Assembly: GCF_000421405.1 (NCBI RefSeq)
Contig: NZ_ATWY01000003.1
Span: 207,260-271,259, forward strand
Length of the DNA: 64,000 nt
DNA from: Butyrivibrio sp. NC2007
GTDB taxonomy: Bacteria > Bacillota > Clostridia > Lachnospirales > Lachnospiraceae
Direction of reading: 5' to 3'
Part shown: positions 1 to 8,235 of the stretch, one piece after another
Layout of the letters: every line of letters starts with the position of its first letter
Position numbering within the stretch: position 1 is the stretch's first letter
Notes under the pieces: model-generated
Database searches by the model: none
What the model was told of the DNA's origin: nothing
Seen by the model: the letters and a program-made list of their open reading frames with translations, nothing else
Position numbers and translations under genes: made by a program

Positions 1-1
1 A

Positions 2-355
2 GCGCTTCTTATCAACAATAGAGGAGCCCAGACCACAAACGGCGAGATCATCGCTTCCTTGTGGGAGGATGACGGTGATCCCGAAAAGAAACTTTCATAC
101 CTCTGCAATCTGCGTCAGGATCTTCAGAATACCTTTAATAAGCTTAAGCTTGACGGTATCCTTTTAAAGCAGCGCGGAAGCATGGCTATTGCCAAGGACA
201 GGATAGAGTGCGATCTCTATGACTGGCTTGATAACGGCAATGATTCGAAATACAAATACATGGGTGATTACATGAACCAGTACAGCTGGTCGGAATTTTA
301 CCATGCTGAGCTGGATGAGATAAGCTACGACCTTGAAGAAGATGCTATGAAGTAA
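2..355 (+). CDS. Response regulator, C-terminal winged-helix part (5' end outside window)
   Basis: The reading frame is open from the first bases of the window, so only the C-terminal part of the gene is present (about 117 codons). The visible protein matches, almost residue for residue in places, the C-terminal DNA-binding half of the response regulator at 13855-14652: both have an LWED motif, a K..G..L.KQRG strand and a CDLYD motif, and both end with a YM.QYSW segment. That half is an OmpR/SARP-type winged helix, so this is inferred to be the output domain of a second, paralogous two-component regulator. The receiver domain, if present, lies upstream of the window. It ends with TAA, 35 bp before the next gene. 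An internal TTG at position 59 is not a plausible start because the homology extends upstream of it. Confidence 0.8.
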   Translation, partial: ALLINNRGAQTTNGEIIASLWEDDGDPEKKLSYLCNLRQDLQNTFNKLKLDGILLKQRGSMAIAKDRIECDLYDWLDNGNDSKYKYMGDYMNQYSWSEFYHAELDEISYDLEEDAMK

Positions 356-390
356 ATGAACAGATTCTGCAAGCGTGGGGAGGATAAGAG

Positions 391-690
391 ATGGAAGGCT
401 TATTAAGTTTAGCCGTATATGTAGTGATCATCGCTGTTGTGATCATAAGCAGGAAGAAAAAGTTTAATAAGATAAATACAAGTAACCCCGGCGCCATGCC
501 CCATCAGCACAAGCCGGCCAATGTATATGAGACCTATAACAAGAAGTCTCCAAGAAATGATTCCGGTACAATGCCTCATAAGCATGAGAAGAATCATTAT
601 ACTTCAATGGCTGATGCGTCCAAACTTCCAAAGGGATACATACTTCTTAACGGAGAACCTGTGAGAGTGGCTGATCTGGAGGGAAAATAA
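391..690 (+). CDS. Small single-pass membrane protein with two MPH(Q/K)H motifs
   Basis: This 99-residue protein has an N-terminal hydrophobic helix (about residues 3-20) followed by a lysine-rich stop-transfer stretch (SRKKKFNK). The rest should therefore be cytoplasmic if the N-terminus faces outward. The soluble part holds two similar motifs, GAMPHQHKP and GTMPHKHEK, about 30 residues apart. Their histidine spacing could bind a metal, but that is only a suggestion. The C-terminal end (GYILLNGEPVRVADLEGK) looks like a short conserved tail. A GGGGAGG ribosome-binding site lies about 9 bp upstream of the ATG. It is followed after 1 bp by the glycosyltransferase gene, so the two are probably co-transcribed. 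I do not recognise the family and assign no function. Confidence 0.65.
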   Translation: MEGLLSLAVYVVIIAVVIISRKKKFNKINTSNPGAMPHQHKPANVYETYNKKSPRNDSGTMPHKHEKNHYTSMADASKLPKGYILLNGEPVRVADLEGK

Positions 691-691
691 G

Positions 692-2065
692 GTGAGAGTT
701 TGTCTTTTAAATGACTCTTTTCCGCCTATAATAGACGGAGTTGCAAACGTAGTAATGAATTATGCGAGGATAATGACAGAAAATCTGGGCGACCAGGTGA
801 TTGTCGGAACTCCGCGCTATCCGGATGTTGATTATACAGGCTACCCCTACGAGGTGGTAGCCTATTCTAGTGTAGATACCACTGATCTGGTAAAGGGCTA
901 TAGGACAGGAAATCCGCTTTCTGTAAGCGGAGTGGGCAGGCTTTCAGAATTTAAGCCGGAGATAATCCATACTCACTGTCCGGCTTCTTCTACAATCATG
1001 GCAAGAGTTCTTCAAAAAGAGCTGGATGTGCCGATTGTCTTTACTTACCACACAAAATTTGATGTTGATATCGCCAGAGCAGTGGGCGAAGGCTTTCTTA
1101 AGAAGGAGACCATAAAGGCTATGGTATCCAATATCTCTGCCTGCGATGATGTCTGGGTTGTTTCAAAAGGCGCCGGCGAGAATCTAAGATCCCTTGGCTA
1201 TGAGGGCGATTACCGTGTTGTCTCCAACGGTGTGGATTTCCAGAAAGGAAAGACAAGTGATGCGCTGGTAAAAGAGACTACTGCCGGCTACGATCTCCCT
1301 GAGGGGGTTCCGGTATTTCTTTTCGTGGGAAGAATTATGAAATATAAGGGAATTCCCATTATCATCGACGCGCTGAAAGAGCTCTCGGATAAAGGCATAA
1401 AATATCGTATGGTATTTGTGGGAGGCGGAGCTGATGCGGAAGAGATGCAGGAGAAGGTATGCAAATATGGCATCTCGGACAGTGTCATTTTCACAGGTCC
1501 CATCCATGAGAGAGACAAACTAAGAGCCTGGAACACCAGGGCGGATCTGTTTCTGTTCCCTTCTGTCTATGACACCAACGGAATTGTTGTCAGAGAAGCT
1601 GCAGCCTGTGGTCTTGCTAGCGTCCTGATCAAGGATTCCTGCGCAGCCGAGGGCATAACACATGACAGAAACGGCTTTATCATCGAGGAAGATCCCCATT
1701 CCATGGCTGCATTACTGGAAGAGGCATCAAAAGACCTCTCTCACCTGGCTCAGGTCGGTCAAAACGCGATGGATGAGATCTATATTTCCTGGGATGAGAG
1801 TGTCAGGGATGCAAGAAACAGGTATGATGAGATCCTTCAGATGTTCAGGGACGGTAGTCTCCCAAGAAAGAAATGGTCCGGAACGGAGCTTCTTCTTGAC
1901 TCTGCATCCAAGATAATAAGCGGAACAGGAGAGATATTTAACACCTCCAGAAGTATTCACGAGGGTATGAGAGAAAACTTTGAGGAATTCAAAGACGAAG
2001 TTCGGGATGGACTTCAGGAAATAAGGGAGAAGATCGATGAATTCATCGAAAGAGGTCAGGAATAG
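692..2065 (+). CDS. Glycosyltransferase family 4 (GT-B fold)
   Basis: This 457-residue protein begins with a GTG codon (MRVCLLNDSFPPIIDGVANVV), the usual N-terminus of GT4 enzymes that transfer a sugar from a nucleotide-sugar donor to a lipid or glycan. The N-terminal acceptor half contains HTHCPAS and FTYHTKFD. The C-terminal donor half begins near residue 205 (VFLFVGRIMKYKGI) and carries the GT4 donor-site region near residue 290 (FPSVYDTNGIVVREAAACG), where the usual E-x7-E pattern is changed. The last 60 residues form a charged amphipathic helix, perhaps for membrane association. Donor and acceptor cannot be read from sequence. Diacylglycerol glucosyltransferases and other cell-envelope glycosyltransferases share this layout. 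The 3' end overlaps the following alpha-glucosidase gene by 29 bp, indicating tight co-expression. Confidence 0.85.
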   Translation: MRVCLLNDSFPPIIDGVANVVMNYARIMTENLGDQVIVGTPRYPDVDYTGYPYEVVAYSSVDTTDLVKGYRTGNPLSVSGVGRLSEFKPEIIHTHCPASSTIMARVLQKELDVPIVFTYHTKFDVDIARAVGEGFLKKETIKAMVSNISACDDVWVVSKGAGENLRSLGYEGDYRVVSNGVDFQKGKTSDALVKETTAGYDLPEGVPVFLFVGRIMKYKGIPIIIDALKELSDKGIKYRMVFVGGGADAEEMQEKVCKYGISDSVIFTGPIHERDKLRAWNTRADLFLFPSVYDTNGIVVREAAACGLASVLIKDSCAAEGITHDRNGFIIEEDPHSMAALLEEASKDLSHLAQVGQNAMDEIYISWDESVRDARNRYDEILQMFRDGSLPRKKWSGTELLLDSASKIISGTGEIFNTSRSIHEGMRENFEEFKDEVRDGLQEIREKIDEFIERGQE

Positions 2066-3692
2066 AGACTGGTATAAGAGAATGAGCTTCTATCAGATAT
2101 GGATAAGGAGCTTTGCTGATGGTAACGGAGACGGTATTGGAGACCTGTACGGCGTATACGACAAGCTTGATTATATAAAGAGCCTGGGTGTGGACGGAAT
2201 CTGGTTTTCGCCGATTTATCCTTCTCCCAATGCCGATTTTGGCTACGATATTTCAGACTACAAGAATATTCATCCGGAATACGGCGATCTGGATCAGTTT
2301 AAAAAGGTTCTGACAAGAGCCCATGAATTGGGACTTAAGGTAATAATGGACCTGGTGGTCAACCACACTTCCGATGAACATCCCTGGTTTATAGAAAGTC
2401 GCAAGGGTAAGGACAATCCCTACAGCGATTATTACATCTGGCGCGATAAGCCCAACAACTGGGACAGCCTCTTCGAGGGCGAAGCCTGGGAGTATGACAA
2501 GGTAAGAGGACAGTATTATCTGCATATTTTTGCCAAGAAGCAACCCGACCTGAACATGGATAATCCTAAGGTTAGGGAAGAAGTTAAATCTATAATGAAG
2601 TTCTGGCTGGACATGGGTGTTGATGGTTTCAGAGAGGATGTCATCAACTTCATTTCCAAAAAAGAGGGGCTTCCAAATGGTCTGCCATTTTTGCCGGCAG
2701 CAAAAGGTATGTCCCACTACAAAGATGGTCCTCATATCCATGAGTACCTTGCAGAGTTCAGAAAAGTCTGTGATGAGTATGATTGTTTCCAGCTTGGCGA
2801 AGGGCCAATGACAACTGTTAAATCTGCACTTAATTATTTGACGGGACCAACAAAGTCCCTCGACATGATGTTCTCATTTGACCATATGATGGCTGATTGT
2901 TTCTTTACAGAGTACATGCACAGGCCATTTTCATTGGTCAAACTAAAGAAAGCCTTTACCAAGTGGCAGAAAGCACTTGATGGAAAGGGCTGGAATGCGC
3001 TCTATATCGAGAATCACGATCATCCCAGGATCATCAGCCGCTACGGGAGCGAACACCACTGGCGTGAGAGCGGAACTATGCTGGCTGTGTCATATCTTTT
3101 CCAGCAGGGAACGCCCTTTATCTATCAGGGGCAGGAGATTGGAATGATGAACATCAGGCTGACCTCCATCGATCAGTACGTGGATGTTTCCAGCAAGACC
3201 AATTACAATACTTATCACTTAAAAGAGAGCGTAGAAAAGCGTCTTCAGAGGATCCATGTCTCCAGCAGAGACTCCTCAAGAACACCTATGCAATGGGATG
3301 ACAGTCCACATGCCGGATTTTCTACAGTAGAGCCCTGGTTTTTTGTAAATTCCAACTATAAGAAGGTGAATGTTGCTGCAGAAGAAAAGGACGATGACAG
3401 CATCCTGAATTTCTACAGACGCTGCATCGCCCTCAGAAAGAGCTCTGAAACACTTATTTACGGTAAGTACAACGAGTACTTCCCTAAACACAAGGAGCTT
3501 TATACCTATGAGAGAGTTTTGGATAACGAGCGATATCTTATAATATGCTCATTTTCAAGGCTTCCGCACAGGATGAGGATCCCTGATTCCTACAAGGGAT
3601 GCACCGGAGAGATGGTTCTTTGCAACTACTCCGATGAACCTCTTAAGGACAATTGGCTTAAACCCTACGAAGCGAGGGTCTATAAGTATTAA
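2037..3692 (+). CDS. GH13 alpha-glucosidase (oligo-1,6-glucosidase-like)
   Basis: This 551-residue cytoplasmic enzyme of glycoside hydrolase family 13 is expected to release glucose from short alpha-glucans such as isomalto-oligosaccharides. The catalytic set is visible: nucleophile Asp201 in GFREDVINF, acid/base Glu255 in QLGEGPM and the transition-state Asp328 in NHDHPR. The N-terminal W-K-x-x-x-F-YQIW-RSF segment and region I (DLVVNHTS) are also intact. The GFRxDVIN motif is typical of the oligo-1,6-glucosidase/dextran glucosidase/trehalose-6-phosphate hydrolase group. The exact substrate within that group is not certain. The ATG at 2037 lies inside the upstream glycosyltransferase gene. 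It is preferred over ATG 2082 because the conserved tryptophan-lysine segment before YQIW would otherwise be lost. The gene converges on the protease gene with a 4-bp overlap. Confidence 0.88.
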   Translation: MNSSKEVRNRDWYKRMSFYQIWIRSFADGNGDGIGDLYGVYDKLDYIKSLGVDGIWFSPIYPSPNADFGYDISDYKNIHPEYGDLDQFKKVLTRAHELGLKVIMDLVVNHTSDEHPWFIESRKGKDNPYSDYYIWRDKPNNWDSLFEGEAWEYDKVRGQYYLHIFAKKQPDLNMDNPKVREEVKSIMKFWLDMGVDGFREDVINFISKKEGLPNGLPFLPAAKGMSHYKDGPHIHEYLAEFRKVCDEYDCFQLGEGPMTTVKSALNYLTGPTKSLDMMFSFDHMMADCFFTEYMHRPFSLVKLKKAFTKWQKALDGKGWNALYIENHDHPRIISRYGSEHHWRESGTMLAVSYLFQQGTPFIYQGQEIGMMNIRLTSIDQYVDVSSKTNYNTYHLKESVEKRLQRIHVSSRDSSRTPMQWDDSPHAGFSTVEPWFFVNSNYKKVNVAAEEKDDDSILNFYRRCIALRKSSETLIYGKYNEYFPKHKELYTYERVLDNERYLIICSFSRLPHRMRIPDSYKGCTGEMVLCNYSDEPLKDNWLKPYEARVYKY

Positions 3693-4714
3693 CCGCCAAG
3701 CTTTGCCAAAAATGTATTTACAAAGCTGATACCAAGCTGGGTCAGGATGATTGTTCCGATCCAGTAGATAAAATACACTATCATTCCGGGATTGAGGACG
3801 GCAGTTTTAAATCTTTTGCCTTTCTCAATCTCTTCTTCGTGGTGATCAAACACAAACTTCTTATGCAGCAGAACTGTCAGGATCAGGCCTGTGAAAACGG
3901 CTATGATAACAAATAATCCTACAGTAGCCATGCCTGCCAGAGCAGCCAGATTCTCCTGAATAAAGTTCATATAGCCTTCTGTATCTCCGTTTAGAAGATA
4001 TCCCTGCATCTCAGAGATGTTGACTCCGCTTAACATAAACTTGCTCAAATAGGTACTAAATCCGTTGACTATCATGTGTATTGCGATGGAATAGCCAATC
4101 TTGCCTGTTCTCATGTAAATGAAGGCGAAAAAGCAGCCTATTGCAAATGCGTAGGAGCACTGGGCCAGGTTCCCGTGATAGAGTCCGAACATAACACCGG
4201 ACATCAGCATGGCTGTTACTTCGCCGTAGTTTATTACCCTGTCGATGAGGAATTTCCTAAACAGCAGCTCTTCCCATATCGGCGCAATGATTGCTGCAAA
4301 AAGTACCATCATGAACGGTGACATATTGTCCACTACATCCAAAAGCGGATTGACAGCGCCATTCCCCGTGGCGCCTCCTATAAGGGAGTTAAGTACCATT
4401 CCGACTACGTTGGCTGCGACCATAACAAAGTAAGTTATGAATACGCAGGCAATAAAGCCCCCGACTCCGAGTTTGTTTTTCTTTATTTCAAACTTGGGAA
4501 GCTTACTGATAGCAAGGAACATAAGCGGATATATAATGACAAATCTGATCAGGAAATAGATGATCATCTGAGTTTGTCCGCTAAGTGCACCCTCAGAAAA
4601 TGCAACGTTTCTTATCAGCAGAAAAAGAGCTATGAACGCCACATATACCAGATAGAGGGCGGTATAACTGAATCCGAATCTTGAGTAAACCTTCTTTGCT
4701 GCTACTTCATTCAT
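3689..4714 (-). CDS. CPBP family intramembrane metalloprotease
   Basis: This 341-residue multi-pass membrane protein carries the CPBP (CAAX protease and bacteriocin-processing) signature. The motifs are EE-x3-R at Glu148-Glu149-Arg153 (IWEELLFRKF), the second-motif histidine His180 (GLYHGN) and H-x3-N at His213-Asn217. Family members cleave within the membrane or take part in bacteriocin self-immunity. The target here is unknown. About eight hydrophobic segments can be seen, including long N- and C-terminal extensions around the core domain. An AGGAGGT ribosome-binding site precedes the ATG. It is transcribed alone on the minus strand, divergent from corA with 68 bp between the starts, and overlaps the end of the GH13 gene by 4 bp. 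Confidence 0.85.
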   Translation of the reverse strand: MNEVAAKKVYSRFGFSYTALYLVYVAFIALFLLIRNVAFSEGALSGQTQMIIYFLIRFVIIYPLMFLAISKLPKFEIKKNKLGVGGFIACVFITYFVMVAANVVGMVLNSLIGGATGNGAVNPLLDVVDNMSPFMMVLFAAIIAPIWEELLFRKFLIDRVINYGEVTAMLMSGVMFGLYHGNLAQCSYAFAIGCFFAFIYMRTGKIGYSIAIHMIVNGFSTYLSKFMLSGVNISEMQGYLLNGDTEGYMNFIQENLAALAGMATVGLFVIIAVFTGLILTVLLHKKFVFDHHEEEIEKGKRFKTAVLNPGMIVYFIYWIGTIILTQLGISFVNTFLAKLGG

Positions 4715-4741
4715 ACTTTGACCTCCTTTTTCTCCATATTA

Positions 4742-4750
4742 TGCTATTAT
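4742..4750 (+). promoter_or_regulatory. Possible extended -10 promoter for the corA operon
   Basis: The sequence TGC-TATTAT fits an extended -10 element (TGn plus a -10 hexamer). It lies 32 bp before the corA start in the divergent spacer. No good -35 is found at 16-18 bp, which is acceptable for extended -10 promoters. This is a prediction from sequence only. Confidence 0.4.
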
Positions 4751-4782
4751 AAAGTATATGTGTATGAAAGGGGAAGAACGGG

Positions 4783-5700
4783 ATGTATTTTTTAATAAGA
4801 AACATACTGGAGGAATGCAGCGCAGAACAGTGTCACGATGCTGATTCCGCATTTGTGGCCGTACTTACTCCGGAACAGTGGGCAAGCGAGAGTGAAAACT
4901 TCGACATGGGCATTGACTTTGACCTCAACAATGACGAGGTCATGACCACCAAGGCTGAGGTTAACTATGATTCACTGACAGGAACCTTTGTGATTCCCAC
5001 ACAATCCTCAGGGGCGTCAGAACTGCAGAGATTCTCTTATGTTCTGGATGAAACTGGAATTGTCTTTATCGATCGGGGAGAAACCGTACTTAACATAATA
5101 AAGAAGATACAGAGATTCAAGAAGTGGAAAAAGCCATGTCTAGAGCGCTTTTTATACGACTTTTTGGAACTTATAATCCATAATGATCTCCAGATAATGC
5201 AAAAATACGAGCTGGAGCTTGATCAGATTGAGAAACAGATAATGAATGACGCTGAGGAAGCCCAGATACAGCGAAACAACGAGCTTCGAGGCGATATAAG
5301 AGACCTTCGTATCCACTATGAGCAGCTGCTGGACCTTGCTCGGGAGTTTGAGGAGAACGAGAACGGCTTCTTTAAGGAGGATAACCTCAGATACTTTAGC
5401 ATGTTCTCGGGCCGTGTTGACAGGCTTTACAACACAGCCACTCACCTTCGTGACTACACTATTCAGCTGAACGACCTCTATCAGTCACAGCTTGATGTGC
5501 GTCAGAACCGCATAATGACTGTGCTTACCGTGGTTACCACAATCTTCATGCCTCTGACCCTCATCGTTGGCTGGTATGGAATGAACTTTAAATACATGCC
5601 TGAGCTGGAGTCTCAGCTCGGATATCCGATAGTTATCGGCCTGAGTATCCTTATTGTTGTTGGAAGCCTTACTTTCTTCAAGGTCAAGAAGATACTCTGA
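4783..5700 (+). CDS. corA: CorA-family divalent cation transporter
   Basis: This 305-residue protein is a CorA-type channel/transporter for magnesium or related divalent ions. It has a long cytoplasmic N-terminal domain with an acidic coiled-coil stalk (about residues 130-240) and two transmembrane helices at the C-terminus. The signature GMN motif is present at the end of the first helix (GWYGMNFKYMPEL), followed by the second helix and a lysine-rich tail (FKVKKIL). The family acts as a homopentamer in the cytoplasmic membrane. It is the first gene of a closely spaced plus-strand series (gaps of 15, 33, 12 and 36 bp) running to 9909. Whether the ion is Mg, Co or Zn cannot be told from sequence. 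Confidence 0.9.
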   Translation: MYFLIRNILEECSAEQCHDADSAFVAVLTPEQWASESENFDMGIDFDLNNDEVMTTKAEVNYDSLTGTFVIPTQSSGASELQRFSYVLDETGIVFIDRGETVLNIIKKIQRFKKWKKPCLERFLYDFLELIIHNDLQIMQKYELELDQIEKQIMNDAEEAQIQRNNELRGDIRDLRIHYEQLLDLAREFEENENGFFKEDNLRYFSMFSGRVDRLYNTATHLRDYTIQLNDLYQSQLDVRQNRIMTVLTVVTTIFMPLTLIVGWYGMNFKYMPELESQLGYPIVIGLSILIVVGSLTFFKVKKIL

Positions 5701-5715
5701 TAAAGGAGAAACCTG

Positions 5716-6414
5716 ATGGCTTTGTATGCCCTGGGAGATCTGCATCTGTCCTTTCAGTCCGACAAAAACATGGACATCTTTGGCAAAGTCTGGAGAAATC
5801 ATGACAAGCAGATAGAAAAGAACTGTAACAAGCTCATAACAGACGACGATACCCTGGTCCTTGTGGGAGACCACACCTGGGGCAGAAGGCTTGAAGACTG
5901 CCGGCTGGACCTTCAGTTTATTGAAGACCTTCCGGGGAAAAAGGTGCTGATAAGGGGCAACCACGACACCTTCTGGCAGGCAAAAAAGACGAATCGCCTC
6001 AATGAAATGTACAAGGGGCGACTTTTCTTTTTACAGAACAACTACTTCCCCTACGGGGATTATGCAATCGTTGGCACCAAAGGCTATTGCTATGAGGGAT
6101 TTGATACCCGCGAACATGCTGCCATGCTGGTTGAGCGTGAGGCGAAGCGGTTAAAAGAGTCCTTCGAGGCAGCAAGAGCCGACGGATATGAGAAATTTGT
6201 GATGTTTTTGCACTATCCGCCCACCGGAATCGGGGAAAAGACAAGCCGGTTTACCTTTATGGCATCGGCCTACGGGGTAGAGCAGGTGATTTATGCCCAC
6301 TGTCACGGGGAAGAGAGATTCCATGACAGTCTTTTGGGGAAGGTAGGCGGCGTTAAGTACAGCCTGGTTTCCGGGGATTATCTGAAATTTAAGCCCATGA
6401 AGGTTATGGACTAA
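5716..6414 (+). CDS. Metallophosphoesterase
   Basis: This 232-residue calcineurin-like phosphoesterase has all metal-binding blocks in order: GDLHLS (Asp8, His10) at the N-terminus, a shortened GDHTW in place of GD-x-x-DR, GNHDTFW, FLHYPP and AHCHGE. These residues normally bind a dinuclear metal centre that hydrolyses phosphate esters. The substrate cannot be inferred. The protein has no signal peptide or membrane segment and should be cytoplasmic. A ribosome-binding site (AAAGGAGAAA) lies in the 15-bp gap after corA, so the two are probably co-transcribed. Confidence 0.85.
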   Translation: MALYALGDLHLSFQSDKNMDIFGKVWRNHDKQIEKNCNKLITDDDTLVLVGDHTWGRRLEDCRLDLQFIEDLPGKKVLIRGNHDTFWQAKKTNRLNEMYKGRLFFLQNNYFPYGDYAIVGTKGYCYEGFDTREHAAMLVEREAKRLKESFEAARADGYEKFVMFLHYPPTGIGEKTSRFTFMASAYGVEQVIYAHCHGEERFHDSLLGKVGGVKYSLVSGDYLKFKPMKVMD

Positions 6415-6447
6415 GTATATCTTCTATAATAAAGGACGTGATTTGAA

Positions 6448-7320
6448 ATGACAATTGAAGCTTATATGAATCCTGATTTTACATGGCCCAAGAAGCTGAT
6501 CTTCTTTATTGTGGCGGTTTTGGCCATAGTAGTTGGAAATCTTTTGATCCTGGCATGGAACAAGATAGCAGAGCCGGGCAAGGGAAAAGGGGCGGACAGA
6601 CGCAGAAAAGACAATTACTACCGCATGTCTGAGTACTTTTATGAGCTGATAATCTCGGCTACTTCCGTTATGTCTTTTGCCTGTGCTTATGTGGTGCTAA
6701 ACCACGTGTACAACCTGTACAACGGATCGTATCAGGCAGGGGCTTTGGGGACCTTTCTCTACGCATGGGAGAACTGGAAGGATTTTGTACTTCTTCTCAT
6801 GATATGCCTCTCCTGTGTGCTGAATTCGTTGCTTGATAAATTCATCATACCTATCAAGGGCCTTACAAGAGACCAGATTGCATCTGTCAGGATGCTGGGT
6901 ATGTTCTATGCGATCATAGTACTGTTGTATCTTAATGTTATTGGCGATGAGAGCGAGTACGCCCCTGTAATGATGTACTATCTGGGGCTTATGGTCGGTC
7001 GTTTTGTCTATTTTGATGCATCTTTCATGGATTTTATTACGGCAATGAAGAGAACTATAGTAAGAACACCGCTTCTGGTGCTGGGACTGGCGATTTCTGG
7101 AGGCCTTAGCTTTTTTGGATTTAGCGCCGGATTTCTGCTGGAGCGAAATTACTATATTGTTGGCGTGTTCTATACCCATGTATTCCTGCTGATCGCAGTG
7201 TTTGCGCTGCATCACGGACGCCAGATTTATCATATTATCAAGAAAAAGAAAGCTGATGGCGGAAGACGACATGAACATGATGAGAGTGAAGATTCCGGCG
7301 ATTACGCTGATTTTGATTAA
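6448..7320 (+). CDS. Multi-pass membrane protein of unknown function
   Basis: This 290-residue protein has six or seven hydrophobic segments: about residues 15-37, 66-84, 100-122, 146-163, 172-187, 206-232 and 237-255. A basic loop follows the first helix (GKGKGADRRRKD). The C-terminal tail is highly charged, with His/Asp/Glu-rich residues (RRHEHDESEDSGDYADFD). I do not recognise the family. It sits between a metallophosphoesterase and nudC in a compact plus-strand series. A TATAAT sequence at 6425-6430 just before it might be an internal promoter, but no matching -35 is clear. Confidence 0.75.
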   Translation: MTIEAYMNPDFTWPKKLIFFIVAVLAIVVGNLLILAWNKIAEPGKGKGADRRRKDNYYRMSEYFYELIISATSVMSFACAYVVLNHVYNLYNGSYQAGALGTFLYAWENWKDFVLLLMICLSCVLNSLLDKFIIPIKGLTRDQIASVRMLGMFYAIIVLLYLNVIGDESEYAPVMMYYLGLMVGRFVYFDASFMDFITAMKRTIVRTPLLVLGLAISGGLSFFGFSAGFLLERNYYIVGVFYTHVFLLIAVFALHHGRQIYHIIKKKKADGGRRHEHDESEDSGDYADFD

Positions 7321-7332
7321 AGAGGTATATAA

Positions 7333-8199
7333 ATGATTCAGGATATCGGTCCCTTACAGCTAAATAACCACTATGACCCGGCGATCAAGGCGGATGATGA
7401 GAGCCTTATTGTTGTTTTTAAGGGAAAAGACATTTTACTACATTTAAATGAAGAGACCGGAGAGATGGCATATCCGTGCCTTTCGGAGATAACGGGTACT
7501 AATTTAGAGGAACTTGTATACATCTTTGGGATAGGTGAAGAGAAGTTTTTCCTGTATCTTGGGGATGTGGGTGCTATTTCTTTTGATGAGGAGAAGTTTG
7601 CATTTGCCGGTTTTGCAGGGGTGAGGAGCAGGCTCTTTTCCCCAAAACACTATGTGTATGCGGCCTTCACAGCATATCAGCTCTCGGAATGGTACGATGT
7701 CACAAGGTTCTGCGGAAAATGTGGTGCAAGAAACGATAACGACAAGGTCGAGAGGGCAAGAGTATGCCCTAAGTGCGGGAACAAGATATATCCGAGGATA
7801 AATCCGGCGGTTATTATAGGAGTCACAGATAAAGAGAGCAACAGGCTGATCCTCACAAAGTACAGGACTGGATTTGGTCACAATGCACTGGTGGCGGGCT
7901 TTACGGAGATCGGAGAGACTCTTGAAGAGACTGTTCAACGCGAAGTTATGGAGGAAGTAGGCCTTAAGGTTAACAATATCAGGTATTACAAGTCTCAGCC
8001 CTGGGGAATAGCCAGTGACGTTTTGGCGGGATTCTTCTGTGATGTGACAGGGGATAAAGAGATAAAGATGGACAATCAGGAGCTGAAGTACGCTGAGTGG
8101 AATGCTCCTGAGGAGATAGTTCTGCAGCCCATGGATTACAGCTTGACCAACGAGATGATGAAGCTGTTTAAGGATAAGGGATATAAGGGGACTGTTTAA
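7333..8199 (+). CDS. nudC: NADH pyrophosphatase (NudC-type Nudix hydrolase)
   Basis: This 288-residue protein has the NudC layout: a variable N-terminal domain, a four-cysteine zinc ribbon (CGKCG...CPKCG, about residues 130-155) and a C-terminal Nudix domain. The Nudix box is intact (GFTEIGETLEETVQREVMEE, followed by VGL). Downstream, SQPW is the NudC hallmark that follows the box in enzymes that hydrolyse NAD(H) to NMN(H) and AMP and can remove NAD caps from RNA. The normally following PFPxS part is changed to GIASD here, so substrate preference may differ. The protein is cytoplasmic and probably shares the transcript with its neighbours (12-bp gap upstream). Confidence 0.88.
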   Translation: MIQDIGPLQLNNHYDPAIKADDESLIVVFKGKDILLHLNEETGEMAYPCLSEITGTNLEELVYIFGIGEEKFFLYLGDVGAISFDEEKFAFAGFAGVRSRLFSPKHYVYAAFTAYQLSEWYDVTRFCGKCGARNDNDKVERARVCPKCGNKIYPRINPAVIIGVTDKESNRLILTKYRTGFGHNALVAGFTEIGETLEETVQREVMEEVGLKVNNIRYYKSQPWGIASDVLAGFFCDVTGDKEIKMDNQELKYAEWNAPEEIVLQPMDYSLTNEMMKLFKDKGYKGTV

Positions 8200-8235
8200 T
8201 AACGGGCGATATTGGTGTGATGAGGGAACTACTGA

